64,000 nt of DNA from Pseudomonadota bacterium (GCA_027487515.1 JAIYDL010000018.1:124001-188000), one strand, 5' to 3'. Positions 41,795-50,588 are shown, numbered from the stretch's first letter. Notes: generated by a model from the letters alone, not told the origin. Numbers and translations: made by a program.

Positions 41795-42235
41795 ATGAAG
41801 GCGATGGCGATCTTTCTTGTTGTTTGTTTTTCCACAGCAGCACTGGCCCAGCGTCGCTTTGAGCAGCAGACGACGATGGATGAAATAGCTCAGGACATCG
41901 AACAAGCAGAACGGCAGCTTGCCGAGGCAAAGCGGAAACTTCTCATTCTACGAAATACCCTTGGCCGACGGAGTGATCCCATCGTCGCTGTTTCAAAGGC
42001 CAAGCCCGTTCTCACCGGTATGCACTGTTTAGATCTAAGAAGTGATCCCACGCGGCATGGTCCGGTCGCCATCCAGAAGCAATCGATTCAGCAAGCGATC
42101 AACAATGTCCTGGCGGCATGCCGAACGTCCGGGAGACCGCCCGGGGACTGCGACGAAAGGAACATCATTCTTGAGTTCACGCCGGATCCACAGGATAGTC
42201 AGTTAACTTGTATCACGACGGCACGATTGAACTAA
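41795..42235 (+). CDS. Secreted coiled-coil protein
   Basis: 146 residues from the ATG at 41795 with AAGGGG upstream. Signal peptide (MKAMAIFLVVCFSTAALA), then a coiled coil (ASP/GLU-rich EIAQDIEQAERQLAEAKRKL) and a Cys-containing C-terminal domain (CLDLRS, CRTSGRPPGDCDERN, CITTARLN). No family recognised. Followed by its own terminator. Confidence 0.62.
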   Translation: MKAMAIFLVVCFSTAALAQRRFEQQTTMDEIAQDIEQAERQLAEAKRKLLILRNTLGRRSDPIVAVSKAKPVLTGMHCLDLRSDPTRHGPVAIQKQSIQQAINNVLAACRTSGRPPGDCDERNIILEFTPDPQDSQLTCITTARLN

Positions 42236-42258
42236 CCCAACCACAAAAAATCTTCACG

Positions 42259-42284
42259 ACGCCCTGAGAACCTCGGGGCGTTTT
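42259..42284 (+). terminator. Intrinsic terminator
   Basis: ACGCCCTGAG (42259-42268) pairs with CTCGGGGCGT (42272-42281) around AAC, then TTTTCT. It closes the secreted coiled-coil gene and abuts the stop of the convergent TrmH gene. Confidence 0.8.
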
Positions 42285-43034
42285 CTACTGAGGCCCAAGG
42301 CCCTGCCGAAACCACTCAGAAAGAACGGCACTTGTCGCAGCGGAGACGTTCAGGCTCTCGACCTCACCGGTCCCTGGGATTGAGACCAGTTGATTCATCT
42401 TCTTCAGAAGTTTCTCAGAGAGGCCCTCCCGTTCCGCACCGAGGAAGAGGAGCACTTTTTCAGGGAAGGCGATTTGGTAGAGCGACAGACCCGTGTGGCT
42501 CGAGGTCGCGAGGGTCACGAATCCGTTTCTAGCACCTTGGTCGAGGACGAAGCTCCAGTCGCTCAGTTGCACTGCAGGTACGGTCTCCGCACCTCCCTCT
42601 GCCGTGCGAATCGCAGCGGCGGAATTCGCGACGGGTACCTTCGCCTGATAGAGGATGGCCGTCACACCGAAGTGGGCCGCGGATCGCAGAATCGCCCCCA
42701 GGTTGTGGGGATTTTCAACTTCTTCGAGGCACAAAATCAGAGAACGGCCCGGGGCCTCGAGAAGGTCTTTGGCCTCGGGTGCTTTCTTGGCCTTCACGAT
42801 GAGGGAAATGTTCTCATGGTGAGTCGCTTTGGTGATGGTATCGATCTCTTCTTTCTCCACCACGTGGTAGGCAAGCTGGTGATCGGCCAGGTACTTCATG
42901 AGGGCCTTGAACTCAAAGAGACCCTCACGGGTCACGTAGGCACGGACAATGTCCTGGGGTCGCTTTTCAAAGATCTTAAGGCAGGCGTGGCGCCCGTAGA
43001 CTCGGGATTCCTGGTTTTTTTTAGTCTTCTGCAT
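42285..43034 (-). CDS. TrmH/SpoU-family RNA 2'-O-methyltransferase
   Basis: 249 residues from the ATG at 43034. SRVYGRHACLKIF is the substrate-binding N-domain start. The SPOUT motifs are EEVENPHNLGAILRSAAHFG (motif 1), LFLGAERE (motif 2) and SIPGTGEVESLNVSAATS (motif 3, knot). RlmB/TrmH-like enzymes methylate ribose in 23S rRNA or tRNA. Divergent from the RlmM-like gene, the start codons lying 45 bases apart. Confidence 0.9.
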   Translation of the reverse strand: MQKTKKNQESRVYGRHACLKIFEKRPQDIVRAYVTREGLFEFKALMKYLADHQLAYHVVEKEEIDTITKATHHENISLIVKAKKAPEAKDLLEAPGRSLILCLEEVENPHNLGAILRSAAHFGVTAILYQAKVPVANSAAAIRTAEGGAETVPAVQLSDWSFVLDQGARNGFVTLATSSHTGLSLYQIAFPEKVLLFLGAEREGLSEKLLKKMNQLVSIPGTGEVESLNVSAATSAVLSEWFRQGLGPQ

Positions 43035-43078
43035 GGGGAGGCTATTAACACAGAGGGTAGATGGTGTATAGAGTTCCC

Positions 43079-44002
43079 ATGACAATCTACACGGGTTACC
43101 TCGCGATTCATAAGTTTGAAAAGGAGCTCGAGCGCGAGTTCGAAGTCCGGGCCCTTACCGTCGCCCACAAGCGGGATCGCCTCTACCTCGTGGAGGGTTC
43201 TCATCCGCAACTCATCTGGGCCCAGGTCACGGCCTTCGGGCTTGAATCCATCAAGATCACGTCCATCAACGACGGCGCCAGAAGGCTCAAAGAGCGGGGC
43301 CGCAACTGGGCGCTTTACACCGTCACCAACCATCGGCGCGCTGAGCTCATCCAGGAGGGCCTCCCGAAGATTAAACAGCGCACTCTCCCCTTCCGGCACC
43401 AGCTCCCGTCAGTGCCCATGGGTTTTTGGACCCTGTGGGAAGAGGATGAAATGCTCGCGACCCAAGAAACCTCCTCTCCCTTCGGCCTCGGCGCCATGGA
43501 GTTTGACGAAGACAAAGTCATGCCCCCGTCTCGCGCCTACCTCAAACTCTGGGAGTTCTTCACCGTCTATGCGCCGGAGGCGATCCGCGGGGGGACCGCG
43601 ATCGACGTGGGATCCTGCCCGGGAGGGTGGACGTGGGTCCTGCGGATGCTTGAGTTTGACCGAGTCTATTCCGTCGATAAAGCACCCATTGAGAAGCGGA
43701 TCATGGATCTCGGGAACATCGAGTTCCGCCAAGAAAGTGCCTTCGGCCTGGATCCCGGGGCCTTCGGCCCGATCGACTGGTTCTGCTCTGATATCATCTG
43801 CTACCCCGAGCGGCTCTTGAACCTCGTCAACCGCTTCCGGGCGGCGGGGACGGTGAAAAATTTTGTCTGCACCATCAAGTACCAGGCCGAAACAGACTGG
43901 GAAGAGACGCTGAAGTTCCTCGAGATCCCCGGGTCACGCATCGTTCACCTCCATCACAACAAGCACGAAGTCACGTGGTTCCTCAAAGGGACAAATCCAT
44001 GA
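43079..44002 (+). CDS. FtsJ/RlmM-like 2'-O-methyltransferase
   Basis: 307 residues from the ATG at 43079 (an in-frame ATG at 43061 is possible). A THUMP-like or RFLD-like N-domain covers the first ~150 residues. PSRAYLKLWE holds the first Lys, DVGSCPGGWTWVL binds SAM, and DWFCSDIIC, CTIKYQ and HEVTWF supply the D-K-E of the K-D-K-E tetrad. This is the RlmM (Cm2498) type. The stop overlaps the start of rlmI (ATGA). Confidence 0.83.
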   Translation: MTIYTGYLAIHKFEKELEREFEVRALTVAHKRDRLYLVEGSHPQLIWAQVTAFGLESIKITSINDGARRLKERGRNWALYTVTNHRRAELIQEGLPKIKQRTLPFRHQLPSVPMGFWTLWEEDEMLATQETSSPFGLGAMEFDEDKVMPPSRAYLKLWEFFTVYAPEAIRGGTAIDVGSCPGGWTWVLRMLEFDRVYSVDKAPIEKRIMDLGNIEFRQESAFGLDPGAFGPIDWFCSDIICYPERLLNLVNRFRAAGTVKNFVCTIKYQAETDWEETLKFLEIPGSRIVHLHHNKHEVTWFLKGTNP

Positions 44003-45201
44003 AGTATTTTTCCGCTGAAAAACCACTGCGCCCCCGACTCACTCGCGACATCACCAAACACTTAAAGCGGGGGAACCCGTGGGTCTTCGCCGACGCCCTA
44101 GAAAAGATCAAGGGGCCCGAGGGCCAGTATGGGATCCTCTCGGGTCCCAGAGGGGAAGTGGTTGCTCATGGCTTCACCGCTTCCACGGTGAACCTGGCCT
44201 TCCGAGTTCTAACGGTTGGGGATCGGCGCTTCACGGATGCAGAAGTGGAGCGGCGCCTCTTGCGAGCGGCCGAAAACAAAAGGCACCTCCTTACGGGAGA
44301 AAATAAGTGCCTGCGCCTCCTGAACGGTGAAGGCGATGACCTCCCGGGACTGGTCGTGGACTACTACGATGGGGTTGCGGTGCTGAAGCTCGATGGCGTA
44401 GCGTCCGAGGCGTTCTGGAAGAAAGAGGCCCTGGCGGAGTTCATCATGGACGGGCTAAAGCTTCCCGTTCGCTGCGTGTATTTTAAGCGGAAGAACCGCG
44501 AGGAAGAAAAGGGGCTCATCCTGAAGGGGGAATGCGAGCAGCTCACCGATCTAGAGTTCCTCGAGCACGGCGTGAAGTTTCGAACGAACATCGTCGACGC
44601 GGCGAAGACCGGTTTTTTCCTCGACCAACGGGAGAACCGAAACTTCATCCGCTCCGTGTCTCGGGACAAAACTCTTCTGAACCTCTTTGGGTACACGGGC
44701 GGCTTTTCCGTGTACGCGGGGCTAGGAGGAGCGACGAGGGTGACCACCGTCGACATCGCACCCAATGCCATCAAGGGTGCCGAACGGAACTGGCAGATCA
44801 ACCATCTGGCGCCGGGGCTTCACGACGCCGTCTGCGAAGATGCCTTCGAGTTCGTGGCGCAAGCGCAGAAAGAAAAGCGGCTCTGGGACATCGTGATCAC
44901 CGACCCGCCGAGCTTCGCCCCGAACCAAAAAGCGGTGGCCGCCGCACGAGAGGCGTACATCAAAGTCTTCGCGGATTCACTTCGTCTGGTGAAAGACGAA
45001 GGCTTTTTTGCGGCCTCCAGTTGCTCTGGCCACATCGGGTTTGAAGAGTTCCAAGAGATCGTTCAAGAAGCCCTCTCGAAGGCGCGGCGTCGTGGGAAGG
45101 TGGTGTTGGTGAAGGGTCAGCCAGAGGATCATCCCTACCCTATGGCACTCTCGGAGATGAGGTACCTTAAGTTTGTCTACCTACAGGTGTTTCAGGATTA
45201 G
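43999..45201 (+). CDS. rlmI: 23S rRNA m5C methyltransferase RlmI-type
   Basis: 400 residues from the ATG at 43999, overlapping the previous stop. N-terminal PUA domain (RLTRDITKHLKRGNPWVFADA), an EEHEE-like central region with LLNGEGDDLPGLVVDYYDGV, and a Rossmann domain with LNLFGYTGGFSVYA, TDPPSFAPN and SSCSGHIG (catalytic Cys region). RlmI methylates C1962 of 23S rRNA in E. coli. Its 3' end overlaps the convergent membrane-protein gene. Confidence 0.9.
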   Translation: MKYFSAEKPLRPRLTRDITKHLKRGNPWVFADALEKIKGPEGQYGILSGPRGEVVAHGFTASTVNLAFRVLTVGDRRFTDAEVERRLLRAAENKRHLLTGENKCLRLLNGEGDDLPGLVVDYYDGVAVLKLDGVASEAFWKKEALAEFIMDGLKLPVRCVYFKRKNREEEKGLILKGECEQLTDLEFLEHGVKFRTNIVDAAKTGFFLDQRENRNFIRSVSRDKTLLNLFGYTGGFSVYAGLGGATRVTTVDIAPNAIKGAERNWQINHLAPGLHDAVCEDAFEFVAQAQKEKRLWDIVITDPPSFAPNQKAVAAAREAYIKVFADSLRLVKDEGFFAASSCSGHIGFEEFQEIVQEALSKARRRGKVVLVKGQPEDHPYPMALSEMRYLKFVYLQVFQD

Positions 45202-45739
45202 GCGGTCCCGCTGAGGTTCGCGTCCCAAGGTCTTTAACGAAGGATTGGCTCCGGAGTTCGAGCCATAGGCCCTGCACCAAGACGCCGGCCCCGATCCAGA
45301 TCAAGCTAAAGAGAGCGGACTCGCGTGGAAGGCCCGCAGAGCGGTTGGTGAGCATGAGTACACCCCAAAGGAGCGGTGGGATGAGGATCAAGGACAACTT
45401 AAAACGCCGCCAGACCCACCAAAGCTCTTCTCCAGGCATTCCAAAGAAGGCGAGCAGGAGCCCACTCGAGAGGAAGAGCGAAGCGCAGGAAGCCGCGCAG
45501 GCGAGCTCTCCGAGAGAACGAAAGGCGTGAGCAAGCCCATGCCCCTCGAGAAAACCCAGGCCAAACTGCGGGCAAATCGTAAGCGAGAAGAGGGCCCCGA
45601 GGAGTTCAAAAAAGATGAACCTTGAAACGATCCTTCGGGACCGGAAGGAAAGCAGGATATCGACCTTCGTCTGCGCTTTGAGGAGCGCTGGTGGGATTTC
45701 CTGGCCGACTAAAAATTCTAAAAACTCACTCTTCTTCAC
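45167..45739 (-). CDS. Membrane protein paired with ECF sigma factor, possible anti-sigma
   Basis: 190 residues with four hydrophobic segments (starting FIFFELLGALFSL, AASCASLFLSSGLL, LILIPPLLWGVLML and ALFSLIWIGAGVLV). The N-terminal cytoplasmic part of ~40 residues (KKSEFLEFLVGQEIPPALLKAQ) could hold a sigma-binding helix. It overlaps the sigma gene by 14 bases. Anti-sigma role is inferred from the pairing only; the zinc motif of ZAS anti-sigma factors is absent. Confidence 0.6.
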   Translation of the reverse strand: MKKSEFLEFLVGQEIPPALLKAQTKVDILLSFRSRRIVSRFIFFELLGALFSLTICPQFGLGFLEGHGLAHAFRSLGELACAASCASLFLSSGLLLAFFGMPGEELWWVWRRFKLSLILIPPLLWGVLMLTNRSAGLPRESALFSLIWIGAGVLVQGLWLELRSQSFVKDLGTRTSAGPPNPETPVGRQT

Positions 45740-46241
45740 GCTGACCTCTTAGACCCCGAAGCGCTCTGGAGAGACGCTGGCGGAGGTTCGTTTGTGACAG
45801 ACCCGTTTGTTGCTCGAGCTCCGCGTAGCCGACGCCTTCAATGAAGTACCGTCGAACCAGGGCCTGCGTTTCCGCAGGCAACTTCGAAAGAAGGGCCTCG
45901 GTCTCTTCGGATACGAGGTCGGCCTGGGTGGCGTAGAGCTCAGAGATGATTTCTCTGTGGTGGAGTGATAAGTCCCGCCGGGACTGGGCGCGGTACTCAT
46001 CAATCAAAAGGTGTTTCATGAGTACGAAGAACCAGGGAGCGAAAGGCTGATCATGGTAGAGACCGCGCTTCTCATGAAGCTGGCGCCAGACTTTCTGGAA
46101 CTGATCATCCAGGTCGCTTGCTCGGATCCGCCGCCGAAGGTAGGCGTAGACCAGAGGGGTGTACTTTTCGTAGAGCGAAAGAAACGCAGCCTCGCTCCCC
46201 TCACGATACTCCCGCATCCACTCTTCATCACTCTTATTCAC
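45726..46241 (-). CDS. ECF-type sigma factor
   Basis: 171 residues. Region 2 is SLYEKYTPLVYAYLRRRIR..DLDDQFQKVWRQLHEKR with a PWFFVLMKHLLIDEYR segment for -10 recognition. Region 4 is LSKLPAETQALVRRYFIEGV, then SYAEL-like YAELEQQTGLSQTNLRQRLSRA. Regions 1 and 3 are missing, as in group IV sigma factors. It is co-transcribed with the membrane protein that may control it. Confidence 0.92.
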   Translation of the reverse strand: MNKSDEEWMREYREGSEAAFLSLYEKYTPLVYAYLRRRIRASDLDDQFQKVWRQLHEKRGLYHDQPFAPWFFVLMKHLLIDEYRAQSRRDLSLHHREIISELYATQADLVSEETEALLSKLPAETQALVRRYFIEGVGYAELEQQTGLSQTNLRQRLSRALRGLRGQREEE

Positions 46242-46253
46242 CTGAGGATGATC

Positions 46254-46628
46254 TCACAGAAATTTAGGAAGGACGAAGGCATAGAGAGCTCCGATGAGAT
46301 TAATCACAAAGGTCACAATGAGGGTGGGCCGAGACCAGGATCGGCTCAATTCGCAGGCATCCTTTTTTTGGATTGGGCAGGATTTTGCTCCAGCGTAGCG
46401 CTGGCCTAGGTAGGCCAAGGTCAACAAACTGAGAGAAACTCCAAAGACGGGCCCTTTGTGTTCCGAAGGCCATACGAGGAAGGGGAAATGCCCCAAAAGG
46501 CTGGCCAGACCTGTCCCGAAGCCTAGGAGCACCAAGGTCGACGGAATGGCGCAGCAGATGAGTGTCCCGAAGGAAGTAAAAAGAGAGGCGTAAGTGATCG
46601 CCCTACTTTCTTTCAATGCTCGCCACAT
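46254..46628 (-). CDS. Mer-like membrane metal transport protein
   Basis: 124 residues from the ATG at 46628. Membrane segments near ITYASLFTSFGTLICCAIPS, GLASLLGHFPFLV, VFGVSLSLLTLAYLG and the C-terminal LIVTFVINLIGALYAFVL. The CC pair in the first span and later CPIQKKDAC are reminiscent of MerT/MerC mercury transporters. It overlaps the HMA gene by 26 bases. Metal identity is unknown. Confidence 0.68.
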   Translation of the reverse strand: MWRALKESRAITYASLFTSFGTLICCAIPSTLVLLGFGTGLASLLGHFPFLVWPSEHKGPVFGVSLSLLTLAYLGQRYAGAKSCPIQKKDACELSRSWSRPTLIVTFVINLIGALYAFVLPKFL

Positions 46629-46878
46629 GATACCCTGCCTCTTGAATGAGCTTCTTAATGGTTCCGTCTGAGAGATCCTTCCCTTCGTAAGTCCGAATCC
46701 TGACCAACTTCTCGTCCATGTCGACGCGGAGTTCTCGGATGCTCGTCTCAGGAGCAAATTTTTTCTGAATCCCTTGGGCGCACATTGAGCACACCATGCC
46801 ACTAACCTTGATAGAAATTTCAGCGGCAAGGATCGAGAGAGAGAAACTCAAAATAATGAAAACGAATAGAAACTTCAT
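46603..46878 (-). CDS. Exported heavy-metal-associated (HMA) domain protein
   Basis: 91 residues from the ATG at 46878 with GGAGG upstream. Signal peptide (MKFLFVFIILSFSLSILAA), then the HMA domain with GMVCSMC, the metal-binding CxxC. Structure and length match MerP-type periplasmic metal chaperones. It is followed, with overlap, by the Mer-like membrane protein, which would take the metal across the inner membrane. Confidence 0.85.
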   Translation of the reverse strand: MKFLFVFIILSFSLSILAAEISIKVSGMVCSMCAQGIQKKFAPETSIRELRVDMDEKLVRIRTYEGKDLSDGTIKKLIQEAGYHVASIERK

Positions 46879-46892
46879 AAGCTGTCCTCCGA

Positions 46893-47519
46893 CTAATAGT
46901 GGACCATCAAGTTCAGCAACCACTCTCCGCGGGTGCTTGAACCGAGTTCCCATAAAACGTTGTGATAAAAAAATCGAACGAGGGGCGTCAGTGTTAATCT
47001 ATCTTGGACGTCACCTATGACCATTCCTTGCAACATAAGCCAAGTCTGTAGTTCCTTAAACGAGGCCTTACGGGGAGAGAAACCAATGCGTCCTTGGGCA
47101 ACAAAGGAGTTTTGAAACTGGTAGTACTTGGCCGCGGCGAAGAGCGTGCGAGTCTCCCAATCAATATCGGCACCCGCAAGACCAGAGAGAACAGTGCGTT
47201 TTTCAGCTCCAAACTCTCGGTCCTCCACCCCAACGCCACTGTGGAGGTAGAGATTGGCCTGGGAATCGGGTCCGTTGTGCCGCCAAAGGAGTTGATTGAG
47301 TTTGATCAGACCCAGCTCGTTGTTGGCCCGGTCTTTTGAAAAGCGCCAGTGCTCCAGGCCCGCGGCCAGCCGCCGCGAGTAGGAATACATGACATAATTG
47401 TTTGAGAACTCTGGCATGTTGGAAGAGCTCAGGGCCCATCCTCCCTGGTAGATGACGGGATGGGCCCAAGTGAGGGCACTGTTTAACACGATGAACAAGA
47501 GCAGTAAGCAACGATTCAT
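46893..47519 (-). CDS. Outer-membrane-like protein of the metal operon
   Basis: 208 residues from the ATG at 47519. Signal peptide (MNRCLLLLFIVLNSALTWA) followed by amphipathic beta strands with aromatic residues; the protein ends with HY and lacks other motifs. It precedes the HMA gene by 15 bases. Predicted small beta-barrel or periplasmic protein; a part in metal handling is inference from the operon. Confidence 0.62.
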   Translation of the reverse strand: MNRCLLLLFIVLNSALTWAHPVIYQGGWALSSSNMPEFSNNYVMYSYSRRLAAGLEHWRFSKDRANNELGLIKLNQLLWRHNGPDSQANLYLHSGVGVEDREFGAEKRTVLSGLAGADIDWETRTLFAAAKYYQFQNSFVAQGRIGFSPRKASFKELQTWLMLQGMVIGDVQDRLTLTPLVRFFYHNVLWELGSSTRGEWLLNLMVHY

Positions 47520-47557
47520 AATGATCATAACGATCAATGAGCGTCGGCCGTGACAAG

Positions 47558-48247
47558 CTAATGAAACTTTTTTGTCATCTTCCGGAAGTTCGCCCAGGTC
47601 TGAGATTTCAGAAGGCCCACATCGACGTCGAGGTGGTGGGCCGCACGAAGGTAGATGTCATGGATATCAAGGTGCTTTTGCTCGTCGGTCTCTAGGAAGA
47701 GGTTTGCGAGGGGTACTAGAGGTAAGAGTTCTCTGATCTGCGGCGAATTATCGATCGAAATCCCGAAGGAGAAATACGTCTCCGGATGAAGCCGCAGGAG
47801 GTCCCGCATCAGGGCCTCGTTGCCTCGGAAATCATGGAAGATCCAGGGTGACTTTGGTTTTTTCTCTTTGAGGATCTGAAGGAAATCAGAGCCTGCACGG
47901 ACACTGTGGATTATCAGTGGAAGGGCATGGCGCTCAGAGAGGTCCAGGTGCCAGTGAAACAAGGACAACTGAAGCTCCAGGAACTCAGGGTAGGCCCGGT
48001 CGATCCCGGTTTCGCCGATGCCCCAGAGCCGCTCCTTTTGAAGAAGGCTTTCGATGTGACGCTTAAACCCTTCGATCTCTGCGGAGGTGTAGTCCTCCGT
48101 CCACCACGGATGAACACCCGCGGAAGTGTAGGAGGAGGGTGTGGACTCAACGAGGAGCTCATCGACCGAGAGACAGGCCACGCTCACGGCCTCTGGATGG
48201 GGGTGTCTGCGGTGCGTGTGAATGTCGAGGTACTGTAACGTGCTCAC
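47558..48247 (-). CDS. TatD-family metal-dependent hydrolase
   Basis: 229 residues, slightly short for TatD (~260). DIHTHRR is the HxH metal site; GVHPWW, GETGID, HSVRAG, HDFRG and LETDEQ are the other TatD motifs. Established members are DNA 3'-5' exonucleases or D-aminoacyl-tRNA deacylase-like enzymes. The C-terminal DNA-contact part is shortened. Monocistronic, between the metal operon and a small secreted-protein gene. Confidence 0.85.
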   Translation of the reverse strand: MSTLQYLDIHTHRRHPHPEAVSVACLSVDELLVESTPSSYTSAGVHPWWTEDYTSAEIEGFKRHIESLLQKERLWGIGETGIDRAYPEFLELQLSLFHWHLDLSERHALPLIIHSVRAGSDFLQILKEKKPKSPWIFHDFRGNEALMRDLLRLHPETYFSFGISIDNSPQIRELLPLVPLANLFLETDEQKHLDIHDIYLRAAHHLDVDVGLLKSQTWANFRKMTKKFH

Positions 48248-48250
48248 CGG

Positions 48251-48550
48251 TTACCGGCAAAAAAGAGAATGGTCGACCATCACGATTCTCTCACCAAACG
48301 GCTGCCCGTAGATTGTTCGGTAGGAAGTGATGCGAGACGGGATGGATTCGAACACGCTCTCGGAGGAGCGTTGACCGTTGGCGTAGCCGAGGTTCACGAA
48401 GCCGGAGCAGGTCACGTATCTATCCGTGTGATTCCAAATCGATACCTGCACACTGGTCCCGAGGTTCGTGACCCGAGGGAAGATGGCACTCGCCGAGGCG
48501 GCGTGAACCAAGACGCTCAGCAAAGACGCCAGAAAAAAGTATTTTTTCAT
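48251..48550 (-). CDS. Small secreted protein
   Basis: 99 residues with a signal peptide (MKKYFFLASLLSVLVHAASA). The rest is beta-like with two Cys (VTCSGFVNLG and FCR at the C-terminus), probably one disulfide. No family recognised. Three bases separate it from the TatD gene downstream, on the same strand. Confidence 0.6.
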   Translation of the reverse strand: MKKYFFLASLLSVLVHAASASAIFPRVTNLGTSVQVSIWNHTDRYVTCSGFVNLGYANGQRSSESVFESIPSRITSYRTIYGQPFGERIVMVDHSLFCR

Positions 48551-48627
48551 GGGAAAACTCCTGATATCTTGATTAAACCAATCGACGGCCTAACCGTCTA
48601 GTCCAAAGCCCGGCCCAGGAGTCAAAA

Positions 48628-49257
48628 GTGATCCCTCCAGAGATACTAACTTATTGCATAACTCATTCGACGGCGCCGAGCGACCTGGTCAAGGAGCTCG
48701 GGGAGTACACGGTCAAGCATGTTTCCGGCAGCAACATGTTAATCGGAGAGATGGAGGCCGCTGTTCTAGGGTTTTTGATCAAACTCGGCGGTGTGAAGCG
48801 AGTGCTGGAGCTGGGAACTTTCACCGGCTATTCCGCCCTTGCAATGGCAGAGCAGCTGCCGCCAGAGGGATCGATCACTACCGTGGACATTAACCCCCAC
48901 ACAACGAAGATCGCCCGAGAGTTCTGGGACCGCTCCCCGCACGGAAAAAAAATTACCCAGGTGCTTAAACCCGGCGCGGACGCTCTGGGTGAGCTCACCG
49001 GTCCCTTTGACCTGATCTTCATCGACGCGGACAAAAACGGCTACCCTCTCTACCTTGAGTGGGCCCTCGCCAACCTCTCAGCGAGAGGCTTGATCGTCAC
49101 CGATAACACGCTCTGGAGTGGAAAGATTCTGACCCCCGGGGGAGATAAACAGACCGACTCCATCATCGCCCACAACACCCGCGCCAGAACGCTCGACGGC
49201 TACACCAAAGTCCTTCTCCCCGTGCGGGATGGGATGTATCTGATCACGAAGAGCTAG
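48628..49257 (+). CDS. O-methyltransferase (CCoAOMT/COMT-like)
   Basis: 209 residues from a GTG start. SGSNMLIGEMEAAVLGFLIK, VLELGTFTGYSALAMAEQLP (SAM motif), ITTVDINP, FDLIFIDADKNGYPLY and DNTLWSGKI match the metal-dependent O-methyltransferase group that methylates catechols, caffeoyl-CoA and related compounds; tRNA hydroxyuridine TrmR-like enzymes are also in this family. Substrate not determined. Confidence 0.88.
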   Translation: MIPPEILTYCITHSTAPSDLVKELGEYTVKHVSGSNMLIGEMEAAVLGFLIKLGGVKRVLELGTFTGYSALAMAEQLPPEGSITTVDINPHTTKIAREFWDRSPHGKKITQVLKPGADALGELTGPFDLIFIDADKNGYPLYLEWALANLSARGLIVTDNTLWSGKILTPGGDKQTDSIIAHNTRARTLDGYTKVLLPVRDGMYLITKS

Positions 49258-49442
49258 AACGGCTGATTGCGTTCAGTCCCTGGGGTGATCGTCGGGAATT
49301 GATTTTGAACTTGCTCGGCCTCTTCTTCCCTGCGCTGCTGCTCGTAGGAGTGCCTCGCGGCAGCTCCTGAGTCCCAGTTCGAACTCTGGTCTGAGGAGCA
49401 GCTGATGAGAAGAGAAGTAAGCAAGGTCATGAGCGTTTTCAT
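49254..49442 (-). CDS. Small lipoprotein
   Basis: 62 residues. MKTLMTLLTSLLISCSS has a lipobox (LISC), so Cys15 should be lipidated; the mature part is short, polar and rich in Glu/Gln. No family. Its end overlaps the convergent methyltransferase stop by four bases. Confidence 0.6.
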   Translation of the reverse strand: MKTLMTLLTSLLISCSSDQSSNWDSGAAARHSYEQQRREEEAEQVQNQFPTITPGTERNQPF

Positions 49443-49613
49443 CCTCTCAGTTTAATGGATGTCCGCGGCACCGGTTCTAAAGGAATCCTGGAGCGTGCCG
49501 CACGCACCTAGTTGCTCAAAGACGAGGGCCGAAGCTTAACTGAAGATCGAGGGCCCCGAGTTTCCAATCCATCGAGGTCCGAGTTTAATCAGGACTCAGT
49601 GGAGGGGGCCCGG

Positions 49614-50063
49614 ATGAGATGGACAGATTTTATCATCGTGATCATGGCCTCACTCATCTATTTGGTCCCGACCCTGAAGCAAGAGAAAATCCGCAGGGCG
49701 GGGACCCAGTCCGCCGACCTCGGAAGAAGTCCAGAGACCCGAGAGGCGCAGGAAGAGAAGATGCCTAGTGCTGAAGCGCCTCTTGCGGCGATGGCCTCTT
49801 ACCGGATCGGTCTCGCCGTCCAGAGACCCGAGGAGGAGAGCATCGCAGACATTCTGTGGATGAAAAAAGCCGCGGCCGTCGCCATCGAAAAGGGGGCCCC
49901 GTACTTCACCGTTCGCGGAAGGGAGATTCGCCGCCGGTATGACCCCGATCTCAAGAGGCCCACCACCGTCGTGGATGGGATCATCGACCTCGGTGAAGGC
50001 CCCGGGGAGAGCGCCTACGACGCCGAAGAAATTCTCTCGCTGGCACTTGAAGACATGCCCTGA
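49614..50063 (+). CDS. Membrane-anchored protein of unknown function
   Basis: 149 residues from the ATG at 49614, which has GGAGGG before it. One N-terminal span (DFIIVIMASLIYLVPTL), a polar linker, then a soluble domain of ~70 residues (RPEEESIADILWMKKAAAVA and RREIRRRYDPDLKRPTTVVD-like stretches). No family recognised. Confidence 0.6.
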   Translation: MRWTDFIIVIMASLIYLVPTLKQEKIRRAGTQSADLGRSPETREAQEEKMPSAEAPLAAMASYRIGLAVQRPEEESIADILWMKKAAAVAIEKGAPYFTVRGREIRRRYDPDLKRPTTVVDGIIDLGEGPGESAYDAEEILSLALEDMP

Positions 50064-50150
50064 GGTCGACGCGAGTGAAGGGCTCTAGAGATCCCTCACG
50101 TCGAGAGGAGAGAAGGGAGTCCGGATCGAACCCCCTCTCAACCGTCCGAC

Positions 50151-50588
50151 CTAGATCACGATCAGGACTTCGTGCGAGTCGCCCGACTTGGTGAACTCAA
50201 AGTCGACGTCAGCGTCTGAGAAAAACATCGATTCCTGAGCGCAGTCGTCACCCAGGTCCATGATGTCGATGGCAAGGGCTCCGCGCTTCGGCATGGGAAA
50301 GTCCGGCAGCACCAGCGCCTCGGGAGAGGTGCTGCGGTCGATGAAATACTTCTGCTTTGAGACGCACTCATTCAGAACCGTGGTGCCATTCACATCGATC
50401 CGGGATTTCGCTGGGAAACTCCGTCCTTCGAGGAGAAACTTCCAACTGATCGTCGAAAGGCAACCGACACCGGAGCAGACCGGGTTCATGGTTCTGCGAG
50501 TGGTTGACTTCGATTCATTGCCGCAGCCCGTGGCCCCGAGGAGGAAACTCCCGAAGACGACGATGCTCACTGTTCTACTTAGGCCCAT
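50151..50588 (-). CDS. Lipoprotein of unknown function
   Basis: 145 residues. The lipobox LLGATGC at 16-22 directs lipidation of Cys22. The mature part has CSGVGC and later Cys pairs that may form disulfides; no family recognised. Monocistronic. Confidence 0.68.
   Translation of the reverse strand: MGLSRTVSIVVFGSFLLGATGCGNESKSTTRRTMNPVCSGVGCLSTISWKFLLEGRSFPAKSRIDVNGTTVLNECVSKQKYFIDRSTSPEALVLPDFPMPKRGALAIDIMDLGDDCAQESMFFSDADVDFEFTKSGDSHEVLIVI

Noticed and set aside
46629..46829. N-terminal extension of the Mer-like protein
   Set aside because: The extension overlaps the HMA gene in another frame and looks like a shadow; the ATG at 46628 begins the membrane protein.
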